Shown here piece after piece: positions 16,848 through 23,758 of a DNA stretch of 23,758 nt. The notes below the pieces were generated by a model that saw only the letters and a list, made by a program, of their open reading frames with translations, ran no database searches and was not told where the DNA came from. Where the stretch lies: the NCBI RefSeq assembly GCF_014803895.1, contig NZ_JAAVAU010000002.1, positions 40,216-63,973 of the forward strand. Reading direction: 5' to 3'. How positions within the stretch are numbered: the stretch's first letter is position 1; each line of letters opens with the position of its first letter. Made by a program: the position numbers and the translations under genes. This DNA is from Lactobacillus sp. GTDB taxonomy: Bacteria > Bacillota > Bacilli > Lactobacillales > Lactobacillaceae.

Positions 16848-19262
16848 TTACTTCGCAACAATATTAACGATCTTATTAGGAATTACGATTACCTTCTTAA
16901 CGTCTTTTCCTTCTAAGAATTTTTGAACATGCGGTAATGCAAGAGCTTGCTTTTCTAAATCATCTTTAGCAGCATCTTTGGCAGTTTCAAACTTACCACG
17001 TAGTTTACCATTTACTTGAACCATAATTTCAACTGTCGATTCAACTAACTTACTTTCATCATAAGTTGGCCATTGAGCATAAGTAATAGATTCATCATGA
17101 CCTAAAATTGACCAAATTTCTTCCATCATATGTGGAGCAACTGGAGCTAACAATTGAACAAAACCTTCTGCATATTCACGTGGAATCTTTTTAGCCTTTT
17201 GAGCTTCATTCATAAAGACCATCATTTGACTGATAGCAGTATTAAAGTGAAGGGCTTCAAAGTCTTCGGTAACTTTCTTAACTGTTTGGTTGTAAACCTT
17301 ATCCAAAGTACCATCATTTTCATCAACAATATTCTCGCTTGGAATTGCCTCCAAATCAAGATCATTGACCATTAAGCGCCATACACGATCTAAGAATTTC
17401 TTAGTGGAAGCTGGGCCATTATCATCCCAGTCAATTGAAGCATCCAATGGGCCCATGAACATTTCGTACATTCTTAGGCTATCTGCACCATATTCTTCAA
17501 TAACATCATCTGGGTTAACCACATTACCTTTAGACTTAGACATCTTTTCATGATCTTTTAAAATTAATCCTTGATTATAAAGACGTTGGAATGGTTCTTT
17601 AGTTGGTACTACTCCCAAATCATAAAGAACTTTGTGCCAGAATCTAGCGTAAAGTAAGTGACGAACTGCATGTTCTGCACCACCAATGTAAAGATCAACA
17701 GGTAACCATTGCTTGAGGAGGTCATAATCAGCTAATTCTTGATCATTGTGAGGATCAATATAACGTAAGTAGTACCATGATGAACCAGCCCAGTTAGGCA
17801 TGGTATTAGTTTCACGCTTACCTTTACGTCCATTTTCATCAACTACATTTACCCAATCAGTTAAGTTAGCTAGAGGGCTTTCTGGCGTACCAGAAGGCTT
17901 AATATTAGTGGCATGTGGTAAACGAAGTGGAAGTTCATCTTCTGGTACTAAACTAGTTGTACCATCTTCCCAATGAATAACTGGAATTGGTTCACCCCAG
18001 TAACGTTGGCGAGAAAAGTCCCAATCACGAAGCTTGTAATTGACTTTTTGTTTACCGACATTATGTTCTTCAAGCCATTCAACCATGCGTTTCTTAGCTT
18101 CATCATTGTCTAAATCGTCTAAGAAATCAGAGTTAATGTGCTTACCATTGCCTGTGAAAGCTTCTTTTTCAAGATTGCCACCTTCAATTACTTGGTTAAC
18201 TGGCAAATCAAACTTCTTAGCAAATGCATAATCACGATCATCATGAGCAGGTACTGCCATAACTGCACCAGTACCATAACTTGCCAAAACATAATCGGAA
18301 ATCCAAATTGGAACTTCCTTGCCATTTACTGGGTTAATTGCATAAGCTCCTGTGAAAACACCGGTCTTATCTTTATTCAAATCAGTTCTTTCAAGGTCTG
18401 ACTTGGATTCAATTTTTTTAATGTAGGCATCAACTGCTTCTTTTTGTTCAGGAGTAGTAATTTCTTGAACTAGTTTATTTTCTGGAGCTAAAACAGTATA
18501 GCTTACACCAAACAAGGTATCAGGACGAGTAGTAAAGACATCAAAAGTCTTATCACTATCTTTAACCTTAAAAGTAACTTGAGCACCAACTGAACGACCA
18601 ATCCAGTTTCTTTGCATTTCTTTAACAGGTTCTGGCCAATCCAAATCGTCTAAATCTTCAAGCAATCTATCCGCATAAGCAGTCATCTTAAGCATCCATT
18701 GCTTCATATTACGGCGATATACTGGAAAACCTCCACGTTCCGTCTTACCATCTATAATTTCTTCATTAGCAACAACAGTTCCTAAATCTGGCGACCAGTT
18801 AACAGGAACTTCAGCTTCATAAGCCAACCCCTTCTTATACATTTGTTCAAAGACCCATTGAGTCCACTTGTAGAAATTAGGATCAGAGGTTCTAACTTCA
18901 CGATCCCAATCATAAGAAAAGCCAAGCTTGTTTAATTGACGCTTAAAGTTAGCAATATTTTCATCAGTAACTTTAGCTGGATCTTCACCAGTCTTTAAAG
19001 CATATTGTTCAGTAGGAAGGCCAAATGCATCCCAACCCATTGGGTGAAGCACATTGTAGCCTTGAGCACGTCTCATACGTGCCATAACATCCGTAGCAGT
19101 ATAACCCTCTGGGTGCCCCACATGAAGGCCTTTAGCAGATGGGAATGGGAACATATCTAAAGCATAATAATTTTTCTTAGTTGGATCTTGAGTAGTCTTA
19201 AAACTATCATGATCTGCCCAATACTTTTGCCATTTCTTTTCAACAACTTTATGGTTGTACAT
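16848..19262 (-). CDS. leuS: Leucine-tRNA ligase
   Basis: This 804-residue class I synthetase has the usual bacterial LeuS length. The HIGH motif is HVGH at 47-50. The CP1 editing domain spans roughly 220-415, with TTRPDTLFG at 244-252 and [15 protein letters not shown] at 330-344, so post-transfer editing of mischarged tRNA should be intact. The KMSKS motif is at 573-577. The anticodon-binding and C-terminal domains follow, with the expected [12 protein letters not shown] segment near the end. It charges tRNA-Leu in the cytosol. AAAGAGAG lies before the ATG at 19262. Expression is controlled by the T-box leader upstream; the MurJ-like gene lies downstream. Confidence 0.97.
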   Translation of the reverse strand: MYNHKVVEKKWQKYWADHDSFKTTQDPTKKNYYALDMFPFPSAKGLHVGHPEGYTATDVMARMRRAQGYNVLHPMGWDAFGLPTEQYALKTGEDPAKVTDENIANFKRQLNKLGFSYDWDREVRTSDPNFYKWTQWVFEQMYKKGLAYEAEVPVNWSPDLGTVVANEEIIDGKTERGGFPVYRRNMKQWMLKMTAYADRLLEDLDDLDWPEPVKEMQRNWIGRSVGAQVTFKVKDSDKTFDVFTTRPDTLFGVSYTVLAPENKLVQEITTPEQKEAVDAYIKKIESKSDLERTDLNKDKTGVFTGAYAINPVNGKEVPIWISDYVLASYGTGAVMAVPAHDDRDYAFAKKFDLPVNQVIEGGNLEKEAFTGNGKHINSDFLDDLDNDEAKKRMVEWLEEHNVGKQKVNYKLRDWDFSRQRYWGEPIPVIHWEDGTTSLVPEDELPLRLPHATNIKPSGTPESPLANLTDWVNVVDENGRKGKRETNTMPNWAGSSWYYLRYIDPHNDQELADYDLLKQWLPVDLYIGGAEHAVRHLLYARFWHKVLYDLGVVPTKEPFQRLYNQGLILKDHEKMSKSKGNVVNPDDVIEEYGADSLRMYEMFMGPLDASIDWDDNGPASTKKFLDRVWRLMVNDLDLEAIPSENIVDENDGTLDKVYNQTVKKVTEDFEALHFNTAISQMMVFMNEAQKAKKIPREYAEGFVQLLAPVAPHMMEEIWSILGHDESITYAQWPTYDESKLVESTVEIMVQVNGKLRGKFETAKDAAKDDLEKQALALPHVQKFLEGKDVKKVIVIPNKIVNIVAK

Positions 19263-19283
19263 ATGATCTCTCTTTCTAAAAAT

Positions 19284-19313
19284 AAAAAAGCCCTATGAAA
19301 AATATTCATAGGA
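19284..19313 (-). terminator. T-box terminator hairpin before leuS
   Basis: On the minus strand CCTATGAA pairs with TTCATAGG around an AT-rich loop and is followed by GC and TTTTTT. It is the off-state structure of the leuS leader. Confidence 0.88.
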
Positions 19314-19504
19314 CGATTAATTCGCGGTACCACCTAAGTTTCGCACTAAACATGCGACCCTCTTGAGCATCGTAACGTAATGCAAACCCGAAAGGTATTT
19401 ATACGAAACGAGTTCACAAATTCATTTTAAGATTTTACACCAGCCAATCTCTCTCTGATAAAAATAAAATTTGCTACTACTTTTCGACCTTTATTTTTGT
19501 TTAG
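19284..19504 (-). promoter_or_regulatory. T-box riboswitch of leuS (specifier CUC, Leu)
   Basis: On the minus strand the T-box core AGGTGGTACCGCGA (19322-19335) is followed by a terminator hairpin with a T run (19284-19313). Stem I pairs GCAAATT with AATTTGT, and CGAAA with TTTCG further out. Between those helices lies GAACTC, with CTC at 19412-19410 in the specifier position and a G after it; CTC encodes leucine. Uncharged tRNA-Leu(GAG) should bind and allow read-through. The 5' end is estimated from the -10 at 19511-19516. Confidence 0.92.
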
Positions 19505-19510
19505 ATAATG

Positions 19511-19518
19511 ATTATAAT
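19511..19518. promoter_or_regulatory. Shared palindromic -10 of divergent leuS and PAP2 promoters
   Basis: ATTATAAT is its own reverse complement. It offers TATAAT on the minus strand (19511-19516) for the leuS leader and TATAAT on the plus strand (19513-19518) for the PAP2 gene. Neither side has a convincing -35 at 17 bases, so the strength on each side is uncertain. Confidence 0.5.
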
Positions 19519-19557
19519 TTACCACAAATACTAAAAAAAACAAGAGGAGTAGATTCG

Positions 19558-20214
19558 TTGATACATTCTTATAAGAAACATCATGACCCCTTAGCTATTG
19601 GAATAATCATTGCGATTATCTTTGCGCTTTGGGCTTTTTGCGTGATTACTAATCAGTCTATTATTAAGACTTTTGATCAAAATATAATTAATATTATTTG
19701 TAATACTAATAAAACTAATTTACAAATTGCCCGTTCCTTAACCGTTTTAGGAAACACTTCCACAATAGTCGTCGAAGCTGTTATTATTTTTATCCTTCTA
19801 ATAATTTTAAAAAAATATCCTTTAGCTATTTTTGAAGCTGGCGTGATGATTTGTGGAAACGCCTGTAATTGGATTATAAAAAATTTAGTACGCCGTCAGC
19901 GACCTAGCGCTCACCACTTAGTCTATGCCGATGGATTTTCGTTTCCATCGGGTCACTCTTTAGGAAGTATGACTTTATTTGGTTGCTTATTTATTATTAC
20001 TTTACTTTTAGTCAAAAATAAAAAATTAAAAATTGTTCTTAACACTTTATGGGTACTATTTCCTTTGACAATTGGTTATACTAGAATTTATCTTCACGTC
20101 CATTATCCATCCGATGTATTTGGCGGTTGGCTGGAAGGGTTGGCCTTTGTTTTAATTGGCTATGCTATTTTATTAAGAGTTTATATTAATAAGCATCCCC
20201 AACAATTTTATTAA
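19558..20214 (+). CDS. PAP2-family membrane phosphatase
   Basis: This 218-residue membrane protein has about six hydrophobic segments and the three-part PAP2 active site: K108-x6-R115-P116 in KNLVRRQRP, P130-SGH133, and R176 with H182 and D186 in TRIYLHVHYPSD. The usual SR of the third motif is TR, which leaves the catalytic residues intact. Such enzymes dephosphorylate lipid phosphates such as undecaprenyl pyrophosphate or phosphatidylglycerol phosphate; the substrate is not readable here. I start it at TTG 19558 with the ribosome site AAGAGGAG nine bases before. The frame continues upstream to 19471, but that part crosses the leuS leader and promoter and has no ribosome site. A terminator follows at once. 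Confidence 0.88.
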   Translation: MIHSYKKHHDPLAIGIIIAIIFALWAFCVITNQSIIKTFDQNIINIICNTNKTNLQIARSLTVLGNTSTIVVEAVIIFILLIILKKYPLAIFEAGVMICGNACNWIIKNLVRRQRPSAHHLVYADGFSFPSGHSLGSMTLFGCLFIITLLLVKNKKLKIVLNTLWVLFPLTIGYTRIYLHVHYPSDVFGGWLEGLAFVLIGYAILLRVYINKHPQQFY

Positions 20215-20221
20215 TTCTCAG

Positions 20222-20251
20222 TAGTTTCGAGTAATTCGAAACTATTTTTTT
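20222..20251 (+). terminator. Terminator after the PAP2 gene
   Basis: TAGTTTCGA pairs with TCGAAACTA across a five-base loop, followed by seven T. It separates the PAP2 gene from the YibE/F pair. Confidence 0.9.
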
Positions 20252-20334
20252 ATATATTTTTATTTTTTACTTAATTTCCTTAAGCCAGAAGTGTAGTAAG
20301 ATTATTTTTGAATAAAGAAAGTAAAGGAATAAAA

Positions 20335-21441
20335 ATGAAATCTAAAATTAAAAATCCGCGCTTAATTTTTGCTATTATGTGCTTAGTAGTTGGTGGGATT
20401 ATCACATGCTGGATGTACTTTTCAACCAGTCTTTATCATCAAGAAGATATTGCGGTAATCACCCCTGAAAAATTTGAAGATAAACTTGTTCATAATGATA
20501 CTGATATTTATAAAAATAAAGATCAGACTCGTGAACAAATTTTTTATATTAGGATGCTTTCCGGAGCACATAAAGGTAAAAAATATAAAGTTATTAATCA
20601 CTACTATCCTTCTCAATTAACTACCCAAAAATATCGTGTTAACAATCGGATCCTTGTTAAAATTACTAAAAATAAAGCTGTAGTCATCAGTCCTAAACGT
20701 GATTGGTTACCAGTAATGGTATTAACAATTACGCTTTGTTTAATGATTCTTATTGCCGGAAAACATACAATAGCATTACTAATTTCAATGATTTTAAGTT
20801 GGATCATCTTTTTTGGATTAATGTTTTGGGATGTTAAAACTAATTCTACTCAAAGCATCTTAATTTATAGTCTTGCAGATATTGTTTTTTCATTTGTATG
20901 TTTAATTATTGTTCAAGGTTATACACCAAAAATGCGCGTCACGTGGTTGGCTACCTTAATTGGGATTTTTGCTTCATTTTTACTATGCTACTTAATTATG
21001 CATATAACTGGTAACACTCAAATGAGGTATGACACATCAGATTTCGCCACTCAGGACCCTCAAGGCATCTTTTTAGCCCAAACATTACTAGGTATTCTAG
21101 GTGCTGTACTAGATGAAGCTACAGATATCGTTTCTAGTCTTCACGAGCTTGTTCAACATAAACCCCACATTACTAAGCAAGAACTTATTAATAGCGGTAT
21201 GAACATGGGAAAAGAAATTACCGGCCCCTTAATTAACGTTTTATTACTTATTTTCATTGCCAGTGCATTACCAGAAACAATTTTATATTTACGTGATGAT
21301 GCAGGATTAGGAAATACTTTTAATTACACACTCTCTCTGGGATTAACTCAAAGTATTATTTCTGGAATAGGAATAGTTTTAACTGTAGTATCTGCCACAG
21401 GTGCTAGCTTATTATTTCTTAGAAAAAAAGACAGGAGTTAA
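20335..21441 (+). CDS. YibE/F-family membrane protein, larger subunit
   Basis: This 368-residue protein has one N-terminal membrane segment (about 10-30), an outside domain of about 85 residues (about 35-120) and then six or seven membrane segments. The layout and the conserved core LGAVLDEATDI...KPHITKQELINSG (254-301) place it in the YibE/F family, whose function is unknown. I start it at the ATG at 20335 with AAAGGA before it; the frame reaches back to a TTG at 20308 with no ribosome site. The second YibE/F gene begins three bases after its stop, with a GGAG site inside its last codons, so the two are made together and may form one complex. It resembles a transporter or channel more than an enzyme, but this is inference. 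Confidence 0.85.
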   Translation: MKSKIKNPRLIFAIMCLVVGGIITCWMYFSTSLYHQEDIAVITPEKFEDKLVHNDTDIYKNKDQTREQIFYIRMLSGAHKGKKYKVINHYYPSQLTTQKYRVNNRILVKITKNKAVVISPKRDWLPVMVLTITLCLMILIAGKHTIALLISMILSWIIFFGLMFWDVKTNSTQSILIYSLADIVFSFVCLIIVQGYTPKMRVTWLATLIGIFASFLLCYLIMHITGNTQMRYDTSDFATQDPQGIFLAQTLLGILGAVLDEATDIVSSLHELVQHKPHITKQELINSGMNMGKEITGPLINVLLLIFIASALPETILYLRDDAGLGNTFNYTLSLGLTQSIISGIGIVLTVVSATGASLLFLRKKDRS

Positions 21442-21444
21442 ATT

Positions 21445-22197
21445 ATGAATACATTACTTGTCTTAACAATTGTTTTAGCAATTTTAATGGCTATAATTGG
21501 TGGTGAAACAGGAGTACGAAGTTTTTTCAGTATTATTATCAATATTGCTCTGTTAATATTTGTGGCAATGCTAATTTCATGGGGACTAAATATTCCAACC
21601 ATCACTCTCATCTTTGTTCCTCTAAAACTAGCCACTATTATTTTTGTTGGTACAGGAAATAGTACCGTTGGAAAAAATGCCTTCTTTAGTTCATTATTTG
21701 TTTGTATCTGTATCAGTATTTTAATTTTTATTTGTCAATACTTTGCTCAAGCAGCTGGAATGGGATTAGAAGTAAATGATGTCCTAATGGGGCAGTCTCA
21801 GGAGCCTGGACTAAATTATTCACTTATTGCAATTACTGTCGCTATTTTCTCTACTTTAGGAGCTATTGCGGAAGCGGCAGTTTCTATTACTGCGGGTCTC
21901 GTAGAAATAAAAAATTCTAAACCTACTATCTCTAAAGAAGAATTAATTCAAAGTGGTACTACAATTGGAAAAGATATTATTGGAACTTCAATGAATACTA
22001 TTATCTTTGGCCTATTTGGAAGTGTACTCTCTTTAATTTTATGGTTTTATCCCTTACATTATTCTTGGGGTGAAATTCTAAACGATAAATTGGTGATTAA
22101 TGAATTACTTATTATGATGTATTCTTTAATTGGTGTTTTGCTTATTATCCCATTAGCAACTAGATTATTAGCTCATACTTTAACTACAAAAAGATAA
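21445..22197 (+). CDS. YibE/F-family membrane protein, smaller subunit
   Basis: This 250-residue protein has six or seven membrane segments and lacks the outside domain of its neighbour. Its core (137-184) aligns without gaps to residues 254-301 of that neighbour with 21 of 48 identities, including KPxIxKxELIxSG and GKxIxG, so the two genes are paralogues. The ribosome site GGAG overlaps the end of the upstream gene, and the ATG follows its stop by three bases. The family (YibE/F) has no established function. A strong hairpin after the stop ends the transcript and faces metK. Confidence 0.85.
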   Translation: MNTLLVLTIVLAILMAIIGGETGVRSFFSIIINIALLIFVAMLISWGLNIPTITLIFVPLKLATIIFVGTGNSTVGKNAFFSSLFVCICISILIFICQYFAQAAGMGLEVNDVLMGQSQEPGLNYSLIAITVAIFSTLGAIAEAAVSITAGLVEIKNSKPTISKEELIQSGTTIGKDIIGTSMNTIIFGLFGSVLSLILWFYPLHYSWGEILNDKLVINELLIMMYSLIGVLLIIPLATRLLAHTLTTKR

Positions 22198-22201
22198 ATG
22201 A

Positions 22202-22242
22202 AAAATGGGTGTAGATATTGAATCAGTATCTACACCCATTTT
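22202..22242. terminator. Two-way terminator between the YibE/F pair and metK
   Basis: A 16-base perfect stem (AAAATGGGTGTAGATA with TATCTACACCCATTTT) has a nine-base loop. A and T ends suit both converging transcripts; the T run is short at four. Confidence 0.88.
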
Positions 22243-22288
22243 AATTTGCCTTATTAATATTTTTATTATTTATATAGTCGATTAATAA

Positions 22289-23497
22289 TTAACTTTCATA
22301 TTGTTTGACATAGTTTAATAAGTCTTCTGTTTTATCTGTATGCTCCCAAGGCAAATCTACATCAGTTCGGCCAAAATGTCCATATGCAGCAGTCTGACGA
22401 TAAATTGGTCGACGTAGATTAAGCATTTCAATAATCCCCGCTGGACGTAAATCAAAAACGTGACGTACAGCATCAACTAATAATTCATCACTAACTTTAC
22501 CAGTGCCTGCAGTATCAATCATAATTGATACGGGATGAGCTACTCCAATAGCATAGGCTAGTTGAATTTCACAACGATCAGCCAAACCTGCAGCAACGAT
22601 ATTCTTAGCTACATAACGAGCGGCATAACTTGCACTTCTATCTACTTTAGTAAGATCTTTTCCTGAAAATGCTCCTCCACCGTGACGAGCATAGCCACCA
22701 TAGGTATCAACAATAATTTTTCTACCAGTTAAACCTGAATCACCCTTAGGCCCACCAATAACGAATCGGCCGGATGGATTAATGAGAAACTTAGTATTTT
22801 CATCAAGATATTTTTCTGGAATTACATGTTTAATGACCTGATTGATCATAGCATCTCGAATCTCATCATTTTCAACTTTGTCATCAGTTTGAGTAGAAAT
22901 AACTACAGTTTCCACGCGTTTAGGCTTATCATTTTCATCATATTCAACAGTTACTTGAGCCTTTGCATCTGGACGCAACCACTCTAAAGTTCCATCCTTA
23001 CGTAATTGAGCAACCCGCTTCATCAATTTATGAGATAAAGAAATCGGTAACGGCATTAATTCCGGTGTTTCATTAATTGCAAAACCAAACATTAATCCCT
23101 GATCGCCCGCACCAATTTGATCAAGATTATCACTATCTTGACTATTTTCACGAACTTCTAAAGAATTATCGACCCCACCTGCAATATCAGGAGATTGTTC
23201 ATCGATATCTACTAAAATAGCACAATTATTTCCATCAAATCCTAGTTCTGGTTTGCCATAACCAATGTCGAGAATTGTTTTTCGTACTACACTTTGAATA
23301 TCTACATAAGCAGTAGTCGAAATTTCACCTACTACTAATACTAATCCAGTAGTAACAGTAGTTTCACATGCTACTCGACCATTTGGATCTTTAGCTAAAA
23401 TTGCATCTAAAATTGCGTCAGAAATTTGATCTGCAACTTTATCTGGATGGCCTTCAGAAACAGATTCTGAAGTAAATAAACGTTTTTCCTTTTTCAT
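22289..23497 (-). CDS. metK: S-adenosylmethionine synthetase
   Basis: This 402-residue protein makes S-adenosylmethionine from methionine and ATP. Signature residues are GHPDK at 16-20, the [10 protein letters not shown] signature at 119-128 and GGGAFSGKD at 273-281, which covers the triphosphate-binding part. Length is normal for the family (about 380-400). The cytosolic enzyme works as a tetramer. The ribosome site AGGGGGA before the ATG is part of the SMK riboswitch, so its own product should turn translation off. It converges with the YibE/F pair at a terminator and lies downstream of a tRNA cluster. Confidence 0.97.
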   Translation of the reverse strand: MKKEKRLFTSESVSEGHPDKVADQISDAILDAILAKDPNGRVACETTVTTGLVLVVGEISTTAYVDIQSVVRKTILDIGYGKPELGFDGNNCAILVDIDEQSPDIAGGVDNSLEVRENSQDSDNLDQIGAGDQGLMFGFAINETPELMPLPISLSHKLMKRVAQLRKDGTLEWLRPDAKAQVTVEYDENDKPKRVETVVISTQTDDKVENDEIRDAMINQVIKHVIPEKYLDENTKFLINPSGRFVIGGPKGDSGLTGRKIIVDTYGGYARHGGGAFSGKDLTKVDRSASYAARYVAKNIVAAGLADRCEIQLAYAIGVAHPVSIMIDTAGTGKVSDELLVDAVRHVFDLRPAGIIEMLNLRRPIYRQTAAYGHFGRTDVDLPWEHTDKTEDLLNYVKQYES

Positions 23498-23500
23498 AGA

Positions 23501-23567
23501 GTCCCCCTAAAAAATTTTCGGTTACAAGGCATCTCCGTTACCGGATCCTCTCGGGACCTTAACCGAT
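23501..23567 (-). promoter_or_regulatory. SMK-box (SAM-III) riboswitch of metK
   Basis: Reading the minus strand, ATCGGTTA near the 5' end pairs with TAACCGA after the conserved GATGCCTTGTAACCGA segment. TCCCGAGAGGATCC supplies the anti-ribosome-site strand, and AGGGGGAC is the ribosome site itself, five bases before ATG. This matches the SMK box of Lactobacillales metK genes, where bound SAM locks the ribosome site into a helix and blocks translation. No terminator hairpin is present, which agrees with translational control. Confidence 0.93.
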
Positions 23568-23573
23568 CTCTAT

Positions 23574-23603
23574 ACTATACGATTGATTTTTGGCACCGTA
23601 CAA
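23574..23603 (-). promoter_or_regulatory. Promoter of metK
   Basis: The minus strand has TTGTAC (23598-23603), an 18-base spacer and TATAGT (23574-23579), giving a start near 23567 at the first helix of the riboswitch. The -35 overlaps the T run of the upstream tRNA terminator by two bases. Confidence 0.6.
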
Positions 23604-23631
23604 AAAAAGACTACCACTAGGTAGTCTTTTT
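23602..23631. terminator. Terminator of the tRNA cluster
   Basis: GACTACC and GGTAGTC form the stem with an ACTA loop, flanked by A and T runs. On the minus strand it ends the transcript carrying tRNA-Val. Confidence 0.9.
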
Positions 23632-23641
23632 ATAAACGGTA

Positions 23642-23714
23642 TGGAGGATACAGGGTTCGAACCTGTGACCTCCTGCTTGTAAGGCAGATGCTCTCCCAGC
23701 TGAGCTAATCCTCC
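23642..23714 (-). tRNA. tRNA-Val(TAC)
   Basis: This is a 73-base minus-strand tRNA. GGAGGAT pairs with ATCCTCC, D-loop residues are AGCTCAGCTGGGAGAGC, and the anticodon loop CTTACAA gives anticodon TAC, for valine GUN codons. The T-loop is GGTTCGAACC. The discriminator base is A and CCA is not encoded. It is the last gene of a tRNA cluster that continues past the right edge. Confidence 0.96.
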
Positions 23715-23720
23715 AAAGTG

Positions 23721-23758
23721 TGACCCGTACGGGATTTGAACCCATGTTACCGCCGTGA
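23721..23758 (-). tRNA. 3' half of a tRNA, probably tRNA-Glu (cut by window edge)
   Basis: The 3' acceptor strand ACGGGTCA, the T-arm GGGTTCAAATCCC and the 3' anticodon stem GGCGG are visible. The sequence enters the anticodon loop as TCAC, so the last two anticodon bases are TC (Glu TTC or CTC, or Asp GTC). The GGCGGTAACA segment is typical of tRNA-Glu(TTC) in lactobacilli. The 5' half lies outside the window. Confidence 0.75.

Noticed and set aside
17154..18401. Several plus-strand open frames opposite leuS
   Set aside because: They are antisense to an intact, well-conserved synthetase gene, lack ribosome sites and resemble no family.
19471..19557. 29-codon N-terminal extension of the PAP2 protein
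   Set aside because: It crosses the leuS leader and both promoters and has no ribosome site, whereas TTG at 19558 has a good one.
1..23758. CRISPR array, phage remnant or insertion sequence
   Set aside because: I saw no regularly spaced repeats, integrase, transposase or phage-type genes, and no pair of direct repeats flanking the tRNA genes.

Overview
The window is low-GC Gram-positive chromosome, most probably a Lactobacillus of the gasseri/johnsonii/acidophilus type. The clues are strong AGGAGG-type ribosome sites, two T-box-controlled aminoacyl-tRNA synthetase genes, an SMK-box (SAM-III) riboswitch before metK (a class known mainly from Lactobacillales), tRNA genes without encoded CCA, and several peptidoglycan enzymes. 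The species is an inference. No phage genes, transposases, CRISPR arrays or long repeats were seen; this is mostly core genome.

Left part (1-6520). A minus-strand cluster reads class A PBP, YlbF/YheA-like protein, YhaO-like nuclease, then a YhaN-like ATPase cut by the left edge. The last two form an SbcD/SbcC (Mre11/Rad50)-like pair and overlap by 20 bp. Divergent from it, a plus-strand pair encodes an RluD-type pseudouridine synthase and a Cof-type HAD phosphatase. That pair ends at a two-way terminator facing fba.

Centre (6540-12740). Minus-strand fba, then argS with a complete T-box leader (specifier CGU), an L,D-transpeptidase with its own good promoter, dacA and nnrD. A lone tRNA-Leu(CAG) gene on the plus strand has its own promoter and terminator. 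DacA and the L,D-transpeptidase act on the same peptidoglycan stem peptide and may work in sequence.

Accessory-looking stretch (12740-15105). An unrecognised 248-residue protein lies downstream of a DUF2974 (Mbeg1-like) alpha/beta-hydrolase gene. That gene is intact except for one in-frame TAA just before the part carrying the GHSKG nucleophile. A small YozE-family gene follows on the plus strand, with a possible short RNA after it. This is the least ordinary part of the window.

Right part (15109-23758). A MurJ/YtgP-like flippase gene lies downstream of leuS, which has a second T-box (specifier CUC). The leuS promoter and the promoter of a divergent PAP2-phosphatase gene appear to share one palindromic -10 element. 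Two adjacent YibE/F membrane genes are paralogues of each other. metK follows on the minus strand with its SMK box, then tRNA-Val(TAC) and the edge-cut end of a probable tRNA-Glu.

Several starts were moved to better ribosome sites: dacA to 11630, the DUF2974 gene to 14702, yozE to 14800, the PAP2 gene to a TTG at 19558 and yibE to 20335. No gene-free stretch exceeds 300 bases; the longest (9221-9490 and 19263-19557) are the two T-box leaders. I did not find a convincing new multi-gene system.
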